64,000 bases of DNA from Gonatopus flavifemur. Taxonomy: Eukaryota > Arthropoda > Insecta > Hymenoptera > Dryinidae. The position numbers and the translations under genes were made by a program. Position 1 is the stretch's first letter. Each line of letters begins with the position of its first letter. This document shows positions 46,802-57,737 of this stretch, one piece after another. The notes beneath the pieces are model-generated. The model searched no databases, was not told the DNA's origin, and was given only the letters and a program-made list of their open reading frames with translations. The DNA lies in NCBI GenBank assembly GCA_018340375.1, contig JAFFJZ010000007.1:2356001-2420000 (forward strand), read 5' to 3'.

Positions 46802-47689
46802 CTTGATTTCAAATAAAACAAGCATCCAAAATTGTGAGAGGCAAAAGGACTCGCTGAAAACAAGCACCCCAACCCACGGTAACAAGACAAAAACAAACTC
46901 GTTTAATAACGAACTCGTTTAATTTCTAAAGTGACCTCCAAACGACCTTGAAGGTCAAGGTCATTCCAAGGTCCTGCCTGTTCCAGCTTCCGTGTCGCAC
47001 AACACCTCTCGTATGACAAAATTTCTTTTCTTTTGACCTTGGAATCATCTTGGTATTGCCCCGACCTTGAGGTCAAGGTCATATCTCGACGTAAAATTTT
47101 CCGTTCTTTTCATTCCCGGGGTCAAATAGGGGGGTCTCATTCGAAATTTTGAACTCGACCTTCAAATGACCTTGGAGATCGAGATCAAGGACATTTCCAA
47201 GATCACTGTTGGATAGCCCCTTTGACACCCTACAACTTTTGTATGAAACATTTTTCAATAAAAGGTGGTCCCACCCAGATATTTCGTTGTCTCAAGATGA
47301 ATGCCTCACCCTGCATATTCAGATTAATATGCGTACTCACTGCAGTTTGTGTATAATCCAATGTACAAGAAAATATTCACACGTGGACGAAGTTATATTA
47401 TTTGATATTAAATTTTGTTTGATTCAGCTGATGTGCGCTATGGGATGGAACTCATGCGATTGAGGAATTTCTATCGCTGCGACGAACAGGACGCAGAACT
47501 GCGTACACGCTGATCGCTGGCGTGCACACAGTGGCCAGCGCCATGACGACAGTGCCGGGAACTGTGAAAAGCACACGCGTTTCTCACAGCTGTGGTAACT
47601 GTGAGACGCCTTCATGGTTGACGTGAACACGGTCACCACGCACGACAGAAGACTCTATTACTCTCTCACGCATGCCAGCGCCGTGACTC

Positions 47690-48335
47690 ACAGCGCTCCG
47701 CACTGTTTTCTTTTCTCCGTGCACAACCATAATCAATGTCATTAGATAGCCTCAAAGGAAAATGAAGAAAAGGCAGGAGGTGGTGTAAATATGACAGCCC
47801 TGGTGAAAATGGGAGCGAGAAGGCAGAGTGAACGAAGCGTATGCTGAAGGGTAACAGAAACGTTAACGGAAAGTATACCAAGCTTGAATGGAAAGGGTAC
47901 AAAGAGTATGTGGAACGGGGATTGAAACGGAGGAAGCAGGAAAAATTCAAGAAATTTCGACAAAAAAATTGAACCTTGTGGTGAGAATCGAATCGGTGAC
48001 TTTCACCATGGTAGGGTCTTATCCACTAAGCCATGGATAGTCATTGACATCGACTGCTGAAAGATGTTATTTGAAGTCAAAATAGGTATGACTCGCATAC
48101 GCTCCATATAACCTACTATCACGTTACATGAAGCATATGCGAAACGGGGTCGGAAGTTTATGAAACGTATACAGAACGTTTCGACGCTCCCGAATTATTC
48201 TGAAGCAACTGCGCCGAGTTGGAGAGAAGTGAGGCAACTGCCAAACATGAGTTAAAAGCAAAGTATTTCACGGAGGTGTGTTAATAATATAGTATCTTCC
48301 GGAGGCCGATGAAATGTGTAGTAACTCATTTTTCA
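47690..48335. repeat. Dispersed repeat, left copy
   Basis: 48182-48214 (gacgctcccgaattattctg...) and 48309-48328 (gatgaaatgtgtagtaactc) are found in reverse complement at 52876-52910 and 52763-52780. A separate phrase atcaatgtcattagatagcc (about 47730) recurs in the same orientation at about 53293. The right arm is listed at 52755-53330. Confidence 0.7.
47975..48040 (-). repeat. tRNA-like (SINE head-like) sequence
   Basis: On the minus strand TGGCTTAGTGGATAAGACC fits a pol III A box and, about 30 bases later, GATTCGATTC fits a B box. The acceptor stem does not pair properly and no CCA or canonical anticodon arm is evident, so a functional tRNA is unlikely. A tRNA-derived SINE or tRNA pseudogene fits better. 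Confidence 0.4.
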
Positions 48336-49969
48336 CAGATATTGAGTTTTTCTCACAATTATGTAGATCGTAATATAGAGAATTTTGTATGAAATTCTCA
48401 AGTATTTTGAAAATTTATTTCTATCACAAAAAAATAGATCCCGTAATTTGAGATTTGAATTTCTGGCTCACATTCCGTTTCATTCTGTAGTAATTGATGC
48501 GTCCAACCAATGCGCAGTGAATGTTGCCGCTCAATATTGATAGGTGAATAACTCAACGGCTAGCAATTCTCCGATTGTGATGTTTCTATCACAGGAATTA
48601 TCGAAATGAATATATCATCTTCAGAGAAAATGAATGTCCCCGCCGGGACATTCATGCCAGAAAAATAATGAAGTTGAGTTACTTTTCAAGTATATTATTG
48701 GAAGTCAGTTCCCTCAAATGTTAACCTCTAAATCCATATAACTTTACAGAATATCACTGTTGGTTATCAAATTATTTGATGATATTCCCAAATTTCAGAT
48801 TCATATATGTATACATTGTTTCCATTAGATTCAATGGTGAGCGAGAACGTACGGCTAATCCATGCAGGTGAACATTTTTTATTTGGATAAAGAAATGCAC
48901 CTCATCAAGCTATACTTTTTTTCCTATCTACACCCATTCCTTCCTATTGAATGTTTTGTAAGTAACGCACTAGAAGATGAAAAATGATGACTACACAATA
49001 TCTAATGTCTTATCAATACAGAGGCTTCCCAAAGTTTTGAAAATGATAATTACCCGCAAAGTTTGGGGTATATCAGGTATATCAAAATCTCAAGACATAG
49101 CTAAACATCATGTCCAATCAAGAATGAAGTAGAAGAAAATTGATCTGACTTCCCGATTCCTAAACGGCTGGAATTCATGATTCATTTTCTTTTCCTCTCA
49201 AAAGGACCCAAAAAAGCTTTCCAAAAACATATCGTGATAATTATTGCAAAAAGTGACGATCTCGTGTTTGATGTCAACATAGTGCATAAAGAAGAAGTAT
49301 TCAAGCATAAATTTTCTCTGCCAATAATTCACCAGACCATTTCAAATCAGATATAACATTGTAATTGAATTACAATTTTTCACGTTCATTTCAAACCTTC
49401 CAAGGAAAGAAATTATCTCTAGCGATCGAAATAATATTATACATCTCCAGTATGTCATACTCTGCAATGCTCTCTGCAATCAGTTTGGTTTCGATCCCTC
49501 TCGCTTATTAACTTGAGCAATTATCTGTTGTTCTTAATTACCATATAGCTCGTCAAATAATTCCAGAAGCTGATTCACGAATCGAACAGTTTCATTTTCC
49601 TTCTAAATATTCGTGCATTTGATGGATCTCATTTGATTTGAATTGAAGATGGATACATTGTTTCTTACCTAGTCCTGTATTATTCTTTATTCATAGTGGG
49701 TAAAAACAGTTCGTGTCAGTTCCAATGGGAAAAATTTGATATTTTATCGTTATTTGTAAAATTCGGAGATCTTGCTTCCATTGATTGAGTAGATAACGAG
49801 TTTCAATGCTTCGATTACACGTCGAAAGAGTCACAATATTATAAAATACAACAAAATCCCAGAAATCTTTTTGTTGGGGGAGCACGGACTTTCTCACACA
49901 CTGTATATTATTAGAGGGAATATAATTCCGGATTCTTGATTTTATACAGAGAAACGTACGTGAACTCAT
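48336..49969. other. Interval with no gene seen
   Basis: AT-rich, no motif-bearing ORF. A perfect short hairpin (gaatgtccc cgcc gggacattc, 48630-48651) is the only notable structure. Confidence 0.5.
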
Positions 49970-51821
49970 ATGACAAATAATAGCATAATAGTATTTCTTA
50001 CTTTACTTCTTTCAGAGGATAATAAGGAAATTTTGGTTTCTTCGTCCAACTTCAATGATTTACCTGAAGGTACCCGTGACTTTCAATTGATTGAAAATAA
50101 AGAAAATGAGACCGAGATAAATGAAGAGGTTGAGTTTGATATGAATAGCCTTTTTGTACGCATCGAGACGCGTAATCCACTTGAAGAGTATCCGGCTAAA
50201 TCTATTCATGAAAATGAACTCATCCTTGACGATTGTGTAGAAGAACGATCAGGAAAACGTTCACGAAATCCTGAGAAGTGGGAAAACAATTCAATGAAGA
50301 AAGCTAGACAATCTGGAAATGCCTATGTTAGTAAAAAAGGAATACAAGTGCCAGCGCGTCAGTTACAACCGGGATGTATGGAAATATGTCGATTGTCGTG
50401 AGGGAGAAGAATCTCCGAAGTAAGCAGATCAGCTGTGTTTGAGGAATTTCGGGTAATGCCGTCTCATGAAAAGAAATGGTAATACTTGGTGAGGCGCGTT
50501 GAAATACAACCTGTCCAAAAGAAATACGAATATTGGAATTCTAAACAAAATTCATTCTCGAAAAAAAACGTTTAGATTTGATGAGACGGAACATCAAGTT
50601 TGTAGAACTATGTTTTTTAACACACTCAATATTAGCGCAACGTGGATTACAACTGCCATTAACAAACAAGGCGAAGAAGGCAATGTAGGAGTTGATATTG
50701 GGGGTAAACACGGTAAGCGAAAATTGCACGCAGAACTAATCAGTAATGTAAAAGAACATATTACTATGTTTCCCAAAGTACCCTCTCATTATACGAGAAA
50801 GGACAGCACTCGAGAGTATTCAGATGAAACTTTGAATAATAAAAAAATGTATGCTTTTCACAAAGAATGGTTGTCTCAAGAAAAATAAACAGAAAATATT
50901 GCCACTGAACGGCAGTAAAGAGATATTCTCAACAATGATTTCAACCTCTCATTTTTCAAACCCAAAAAAGATCAGTGCGATGTTTGCTTTTCTTGGAACC
51001 ATTGAACAGAAGACGAAAAAGCTGAAAAACAAACCATTTTTGATGACCACATAAAGATGAAGGATTTAGCCAGAGACTTTAAAGACAATGATAAGAAGGC
51101 AGCAATGTGAGACAAAACTGTATGTGTTGCATGTTTTGATATGCAAAAAGTTTTGAATGTTCCTCGTGGCGAAACATCAGCTGTTCATTACACACGTAAG
51201 TTTGCTGTGTACAATTTTACAATCTACGATTGTTCACGACATGAAGGCTACTGTTACGTTTGGAATGAAACGATAGGAAAAAGAGGCTCTAACGAAATAG
51301 GAAGTTTTGTTCTTGTTTTCATCGGCAAAAAATCTGAGAAAGGTATTAAGAAATTCATATTTCATTCCGACAATTGTGGTGGCCAGAATCGGAATCGTTA
51401 CATTTTTAGCGTGTACTCGCTCGCCCCTATTCGATACGGAGTTGAAATCGTCCACCGATTTTCAGAAGTTGGTCACACGCAAAATGAGGGTGATTCAATG
51501 CATGCTCTCATCGAAAGGGAGAGTAAGAACCTTACTATTCTCACATTTTCAGAGTGGATACACGTGATTAAAAACGCGAAAAGTGGACAAAAACCTTATG
51601 AGGTTATAGAAATCACCAAAAAAGCAATTTTTTATTTCAAACCTTTGACTCACAATCAAAATTGGGAAAAAGATACAAGAGGCACGAAAGTCAAGTTATC
51701 CAATATTCGCGAAATACGCACTGACAGTAATAATAAGAATATTGTTCAATCTGAATACCAATTGGACGGGGATTCATATGAGTTGAATATAAATAAGAAA
51801 GGACGCCCTATACACTTGTAG
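49970..51821 (+). pseudogene. GGQN-family (probably DUF7869-like) transposon gene, frame-shifted
   Basis: The N-terminal frame (49970-50401) ends with GKRSRNPEKWENNSMKKARQ then SKKGIQVPARQLQPGCMEIC, a basic motif region typical of this family. 50499-50888 has ETEHQVCRTMFFNTLNIS, SHYTRKDSTREYSDE and MYAFHKEWLSQEK. The last frame, 51141-51821 (226 codons), carries YDCSRHEGYCYVWNETIGKR, then FIFHSDNCGGQNRNRYIF, then VGHTQNEGDSMHALIERE. These conserved acidic residues (D-C-S, H-S-D-N-C-G-G-Q-N, N-E-G-D) look like an RNase H-fold catalytic set, so a DDE/D transposase is inferred. At least three frame changes break it. Inverted repeats flank it at 48.1-48.3 and 52.8-53.0 kb. Confidence 0.65.
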
Positions 51822-52754
51822 AGTTACAAGCTTGATTTAGCTTACACTGACGCGTTACCTATTCCACGCGAGAAACTCAAAGATTCGCTCTCGATGTGCA
51901 AATCTAATGCAATTCCTAGCAGTCATCATGCGTTTTTTGAATCGCTATCATGTGTAAGCGACAATCCAGCCATTTAGACTAACAAAGACTAGTTTGCTGG
52001 AATGAATATTTTTTCGTTCTGAACAAGAATTGTTATACATAAAATGATAGTACATAAAATCAATCTAACTATGTTCCAGATTATTTATAAGTGTTCGTTA
52101 TGTGAGACTGAATAAACATTTAACTAATATTTAAGAGATTATATAAGATTACACATTGTGTACGAAAAATTGGATGAGAGGTAAGAAACCAAGTTGATCA
52201 ATATGAAATTTTAATTTGTATAATATAAGAACAATTTCTTTACTGTGTTGAAGTGTTGATAACAATAAACATTCATTGAATACAGCACAAAATGTATCCG
52301 AAACTTGATTTCATCATTCTTTCTACCTTATTACTTTCTGAAATCGATTAATAGTTCATTCATAATTGATGTAATCCACTTATAAAATCATAATTTTCTT
52401 CCTGAAATTCCACAAAATATCCACGTATAATATGATCATGATGTCCCTAGTTTACCCCCATAACAATTCATGAGAAAATTCTTACTATGAATATCCTGAT
52501 GCGAAATCCACCATCAACGTTCCATGTGTGAGAACATTTTCTTATGGATAACTATGATACTTTAACCAGGGGTATGAAATATTAATCAATAGTACATAAA
52601 ATCATGCGTGGAATAACTTGAGAACTACATAAAAATACATTTATATTACGTTATTATAATAGTTTTACTCATTTTGCATCGAAAAATGGAGATCAAACCA
52701 TTGGAATGATTTTTAAATGCACTTTGAAACTTTGTTAAGCGCGTTCTTATAAGG
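51822..52754. other. Interval with no gene seen
   Basis: A short downstream tail of the preceding gene (LAYTDALPIPREKLKDSLS in another frame, about 51838-51896) can still be read. The remainder is AT-rich without ORFs. Confidence 0.5.
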
Positions 52755-53330
52755 GGAGAATTTGAGTTACTACACATTTCCCCAACCACTGAAAAATGCT
52801 GTACTATTAATGCGCCTTCGCAGGATACTTCACTTTGATTTCATGTCTGACAGTTGCTTCACTCTTCTTGAACTTGCCGCAGTTGCTTCAGAATAATTCG
52901 GGAGCGTCGGTATGATTTGTTGACTCTCCAGCAAGCGGGTTGCATACACTCCAGAAAGAGGGAGTTGAAACGTTTTTCACTTCGTATACGTTCCCTTCTC
53001 ACTTTGTGTATACGCTTCATTTCCACCGGGAAGGTCCTTGCATTAGCTATATCAATATCAGATTCTCCCAACAGAATCACAGGTGGATGAAGAAAAAGCA
53101 AGAAGGATGCAGGAGCACCATATATCTTTACGTTACGTATCCCTGATAAAAACGACCGTTAGAAACGAACAGAATCTCTGTCTGAATCCAACGAAGTCAA
53201 TAATGTATTTTTGGAAGACAAATATTGGTTCCGTTAGATTCGGAAAGGAGTTCTGTCCGTCTCTAGCAGCCATTTTTATCAGGGATCACCATGATCAATA
53301 TCATTAGATAGCCTCGGAGGAAAATGAAGG
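52755..53330. repeat. Dispersed repeat, right copy (mostly inverted)
   Basis: 52763-52910 is the reverse complement of 48182-48328. Its continuation to about 53060 is weakly similar to 47830-48180 (tgaagcgtatac phrases). The end at 53289-53315 matches 47728-47753 in the same orientation. The minus ORF 52859-53101 is repeat sequence. Confidence 0.65.
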
Positions 53331-53360
53331 AGAGGCAGAGGCACAGTGGATATATTACAA

Positions 53361-54060
53361 TTTTGGAGTATTATGTATGGTATAAATGAGATGATAATCA
53401 TAGATATTGTTTTCGAATAACTAAAGATCAACTTGATTGATGTGGCTGGAGATAGAATTCATTCTCAAATATTCTCTCCAAAAGTTTCATCTCTCCAGTT
53501 GTTTTATTCAAGCCGAACTTCATTTCCATTCTAACGAACATCCACTTTGAGTTTTTATTACATTTGTTTATAAATAATTGTATTCTTGAATATCATCAAT
53601 GCTGAATATCTTCATCTCCACATATTCTCACTTTTGCAGATCGTCATTCCCAAATATGTATCAAAAATGAAAAAAAAATATATTCACCAGCAGATTTTTT
53701 CCTTTTCCCATGTGTTGAAAAATGAGAACCTATTATATTCAACAGTGAACACTTATGAGAGTAGAATTATGTAGCAATAGATGCTCATGATCAGATGTGA
53801 GATGGTATGAGAAGAATTTTCTGAGAATGAACAGAAATGAAAATAATAATATCAAATATCAATACAACTAATAACATATCAATACTTGAGAGTGAGGATA
53901 TTTTGGAATATTATATATGTCATGATTGAGATTATAATCATAAGAATTGTTGTAGCATAACTATGAGTCAACTCGACTCGTGTGACTACAGATACGGTTT
54001 ATTCTGAGATGATCTCTACAAAAGTTTTATCTCTCTTGGTGTTGCATTCAAGATGAATAA
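53361..54060. repeat. Diverged direct repeat, 540 bp offset
   Basis: ttttggagtattatgtatgg at 53361 and ttttggaatattatatatgt at 53901 begin two related segments of about 160 bp. Both run through ataatcata.gaattgtt..a.taact and end aaaagttt.atctctc..gtt.ttcaag. No ORF. The flanking stretch to 54650 shows no gene. Confidence 0.6.
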
Positions 54061-54651
54061 TATTTCACTGAGAAAGATGAATGTTGTAAGAATCACTTTC
54101 TAATATAATAACGCACTTTAGGGTGGAATTCACACTATTTTTTTGGTCGCCGTGATAACTGAAGAAATGAATACTATTCGATTGTTCAATGAAACCGAAG
54201 GGGAGGTGGAAAAGGGTCAACCATAGGTCAATGGGTCAGCGTTCACTGTATGGAAAAGTATTTTTCACCTGCGTAAGGCTGGCTTCATTTCCCATCATTT
54301 GACAGGTAAAAAATATGTGGAATGATCATGCATTAGTTATGTACATTTGATGAAATTCTTATACAATATTTGCCCAACCCTTATTCAAAAACTATATCAT
54401 TGAAGCGCATCAGCATTGACACCTCTCAATTGCTACAAGGCTAGAGCAACACAGCTCAAGTACATATAGGAAATCGAAAACCCGTACAGTGAAATAAAAA
54501 TTAGAATGACGAGTGGAGAGAAATATACGCTTCTAGTACTTGGTCAGTAAGTACTGAGTGAGAAAATATTTGATCCATTAACGTCGAAAAATGAGGAACT
54601 TCAACTGGTGTTTTGAACGTCGCGAATAACATGAGGATCATTAGACATTTC

Positions 54652-55334
54652 TAGAGAAAGACTTGAAAATAGAGAGTAGGTAGACAAATATGAAGGGGAA
54701 CATCGAACAATGTGCAGATGGAATTTTGGAGAACGATGGAGCAGAGCATAAGAAACCATGGATAACGGAAGAAATTCTCGATTCAATTAGTAAGAGGAGG
54801 AAAAACAAGAATGAGAGTAGCGAACAAGACCAGCAGACATACAAGGCACTGGAGGAATAAAATAATAAGGGAATCAAAGAGAGGAAAAGAACGATGGAGG
54901 GAAATGTCAGGATATAGAAGTAAGATTACATTTAGGAAAAATTGATGAGGCATATAGGATCATTGAGAGATTTTTTGGACAATTAAAATCTAGAAGCAGT
55001 AAGATTAAAAATTCTCTAGGAAGACAATTGATAAGAACGGAGGGAAAAATAGAACAATGGATTGATCATTCAGATAATCTGTATAAAGGGAGCGATAATA
55101 TAGGATTTTTTGGGAGGGAGGAAGATGTCGACGAAGAAGAATTGGAAGATTCAATTTTGAGATCAGAACTCGACAAGGCTTTGAAAGAATTGAAAAATAA
55201 TGAAGCGCCAGGAATAGATGGCACAAGTGCGGACCTTATCAAAGCCTCCAGTCAGAGAATTCGTGACGCATTGTTTGAATTGGTCAGAGATATGTACGAA
55301 AGAGGAGAAGTACCGAAAGATTTCCAGAAGAATG
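54652..55334 (+). pseudogene. RTE-like element fragment, second copy
   Basis: The translation NMKGNIEQCADGILENDGA...PWITEEILDSI, then GKIEQWIDHSDNLYKGSDN and LKELKNNEAPGIDGTSADL and GEVPKDFQKNE, corresponds closely to the linker and start of the RT in the copy at 12500-14621. An extra in-frame stop occurs near 54858. Similarity ends abruptly after ccagaagaat at 55333, where mariner sequence begins. Confidence 0.85.
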
Positions 55335-55846
55335 AGAAAGGAGAAAAACCAGAGCCAACCCCTGAACTGCCTCGCGGAGCACAGAGAGTATTAATCTGTT
55401 TTTGGTGGGACTCTGAGGGCTTGCTCTATTACGAACTGCTACCAACTACAACCAGGATATCGGTGGAGACTTACACTAGACAAATGCGAAAACTGGCTGT
55501 AATTATCAGACTAAAAAGGCGTAGAGGTGTCCAAGTTCGGTTTCTCCATGACAACGCTCGACCCTACGTAGCTGAGATGATACAAGACTGTATTTCGCAG
55601 CTGGGTTGGGGAGTTTCACCACATCCACCGTATTCACCAGACTTGGCTCCTACCGACTACCATCTTCTCCGGCCATTGAAAAATTATTTACAGGATAAGG
55701 AATTTGACGATCTCGCCGATCTCGAAAATGCGCTGAACGACTTTTTCAACTCACGACCAAAACGAATTTGGACGAAGGGCGTGCAAAGTTCACCAGAGCG
55801 TTGGGGACGAGTTGTAGATGCAGAGGGAGCGTACATCACTGAATAA
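55028..55846 (+). CDS. Chimeric ORF: RTE reverse transcriptase start fused to DD34D mariner transposase end
   Basis: One uninterrupted 272-codon frame. Residues 1-102 are from the RTE RT N-terminal part. From about residue 103 the sequence is mariner transposase: ICFWWDSEGLLYYELLPTT, VRFLHDNARPYVAEM (second catalytic Asp) and HPPYSPDLAPTDYHLLRPL (third Asp, 34 residues later). It ends with FNSRPKRIWTKGVQ and a stop. The first catalytic Asp and the DNA-binding domain of the transposase are missing, so transposition activity is not expected. The fusion probably arose when a mariner lost its 5' part next to the RTE fragment. Whether it is expressed is unknown. Confidence 0.75.
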   Translation: MIRTEGKIEQWIDHSDNLYKGSDNIGFFGREEDVDEEELEDSILRSELDKALKELKNNEAPGIDGTSADLIKASSQRIRDALFELVRDMYERGEVPKDFQKNEKGEKPEPTPELPRGAQRVLICFWWDSEGLLYYELLPTTTRISVETYTRQMRKLAVIIRLKRRRGVQVRFLHDNARPYVAEMIQDCISQLGWGVSPHPPYSPDLAPTDYHLLRPLKNYLQDKEFDDLADLENALNDFFNSRPKRIWTKGVQSSPERWGRVVDAEGAYITE

Positions 55847-55922
55847 TGTTATATTATGAAAATAACAAAAACTTTTTTTTCTTACTTTTCTTGTGTGTTG
55901 CAAGACTTTCTTACCAACCTAA
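55336..55922 (+). mobile_element. 5'-truncated DD34D mariner
   Basis: The C-terminal transposase half is followed by a short 3' UTR and the terminal repeat tgcaagactttcttaccaacctaa (about 55899-55922), which is the inverted-repeat type of mariner elements. No left terminal repeat remains. Confidence 0.75.
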
Positions 55923-57737
55923 TATAATGTCATACTTCAAGGAATTTTTGTTCACTGGAAGTGATTAGAAAACTTAATTCATATATTTCCTATCACGTGT
56001 GGGTGACAGAATTCCTTAGACAATGATGAATGGAATAAGTATGTATCCATTTGAAGTGGTGAAGATATCGATATGAAAACATTATCTGTTGCAGAAAATC
56101 ATGAACCAAGTTTTCCAATATTTGATGAGGTACTGGAATGGCAAAAATTCCTGTTATGGGCGTTTTGTCTGAAGATATTCTGTCTTCGGATATGTTGGTT
56201 CGCTGAATTCCTTCCGTGGATATTTTCGTGCGTGGATATTGTGGTCTGCGGATATTTTGTCTCGGATATTTCAACCAGGAATATTTCATTTGGTCACCCT
56301 ATTCTCGGAGTCGCTCTTCTGATTGGTGGTGTCCAAATCACATTCTGATGCCGCTGGAGTATCGATACAGCCGATTTGACCTGAAAAGCTCCAGAACGAC
56401 ATATATGTTGTAATTCCTTTCAACGTATCAGTAATGATCAAATTCGCTGGTAGATCTTGGTTAGAATACATGTTCTGAAGCATCTTTCCATGCTTTTTTC
56501 AAATCTGCGAATTTCATTTTGATTAATCGTGACTCAGATTAGGTTACCGGTTTTGTGGATACTCCCAACTCTGCATCGGGTGGAATTCCCATTGGTGCTT
56601 TGAAGGTACATCAGTAGTTTTAGGAAATTCAATATGTCGGACGGCTGGGAACATGATTCATACCCAAATTTTCTGGTTCTCCCACTCTCTCCTGATATTG
56701 CTGTGAATTTGGACTCGAACTCTTGTTATTCATGGAAAATATCTATACTCATCCTACATGCAACAAGGAAATCTCACAGTGATCCTTTCCAATCGATACA
56801 TAACCTATAAATTTGATCCGAATACAGTTTTTCAATCTTTTTCGTGTTTCATCTAGGTAGGGAGTTGCAATTTGAAATTATTCGTGCGAAGCTGGTGATT
56901 TTCCTCGGATCTCCGGCCAGAATGAATCATATATGGGCCAGATATGGATTTTGCAAGGATCGTATTCAAGCCATATACAGTCCGCTTTCTCAACAGTGCC
57001 ACTCTGAATAGTGCCGATTCTCCCCATTCGTGCTCGAACACTACTCACACCATCCATCACGCTATCGTGTGGCATCACATTTGAAACCGTTTCTCGCAAT
57101 AGTGCCACCCGCAGATATGATCAAGAACTCTTCATAACTGATGTTCAATTACTCTGATCCATGTCCCATCATGGCAAATGTGTCGAGATGAAGAATAGAA
57201 AATTGGTGTGATTACTTTGGATTCTATCTGATATTCTGATGTCTTGATGAAATGAATTCAATATTCAATGATTCTATAAATTGTCCAAAAATACACATAA
57301 AATGGATGCATAAATCTTATACAAATTATTACTTCAAACCTTGTTTTGGACTTCATAAAATTGATCCTCGTAGGATTGAGTGTAAATACTATGTATGTTG
57401 TACCCGATAGAAGACAGAAGAGAGTAATTTTGCATACACAAGCGTGTGGCACTATTGAGAGAGTGGCTTACAAATGTTGAGAACATACGCGTACGCCAAT
57501 GGTGGGGGTACATGAGTTCTAAGAAAAATACTCCCCTACTCTCCCATCACCGGGACTGTTGAGAGAGCGGACTGTATATCCTATATACGGGTGATACTAA
57601 AACATCAGGATACCCTACCCAAGTGGAAAGAGTTATATATGCCCCATATATATTCACATATATGTATAATCATCCAAGTTTATGTGAGTATCCTTGGAAT
57701 TCATATGAAAACATATATGGTAATATACGGGGCTATA
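55923..57737. other. Interval with minisatellite and inverted segments; no gene
   Basis: At 56160-56285 a 15-18 bp unit around cggatattttgtct is repeated six or so times; the minus ORF 55993-56289 translates it. The phrase ggcactgttgagaaagcgg occurs, in both orientations and with variants, near 56985, 57095, 57446 and 57565. No protein family is recognised. Confidence 0.5.

Larger units (their letters stand above)
44136..47315. mobile_element. DD41D mariner element with long inverted arms
   Basis: The termini tacagggtgaggcatt and, reversed, tgcagggtgaggcatt are flanked by TA (44134-44135, 47316-47317). The inverted similarity extends inward through several hundred bases. It includes the transposase 3' end: 44636-44700 is the reverse complement of 46741-46801. 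A second, inverted transposase fragment lies at 45207-45518. The left arm is also interrupted by a foldback sequence at about 44785-45035. The element is therefore nearly palindromic, with a damaged transposase gene on each side. Confidence 0.85.
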
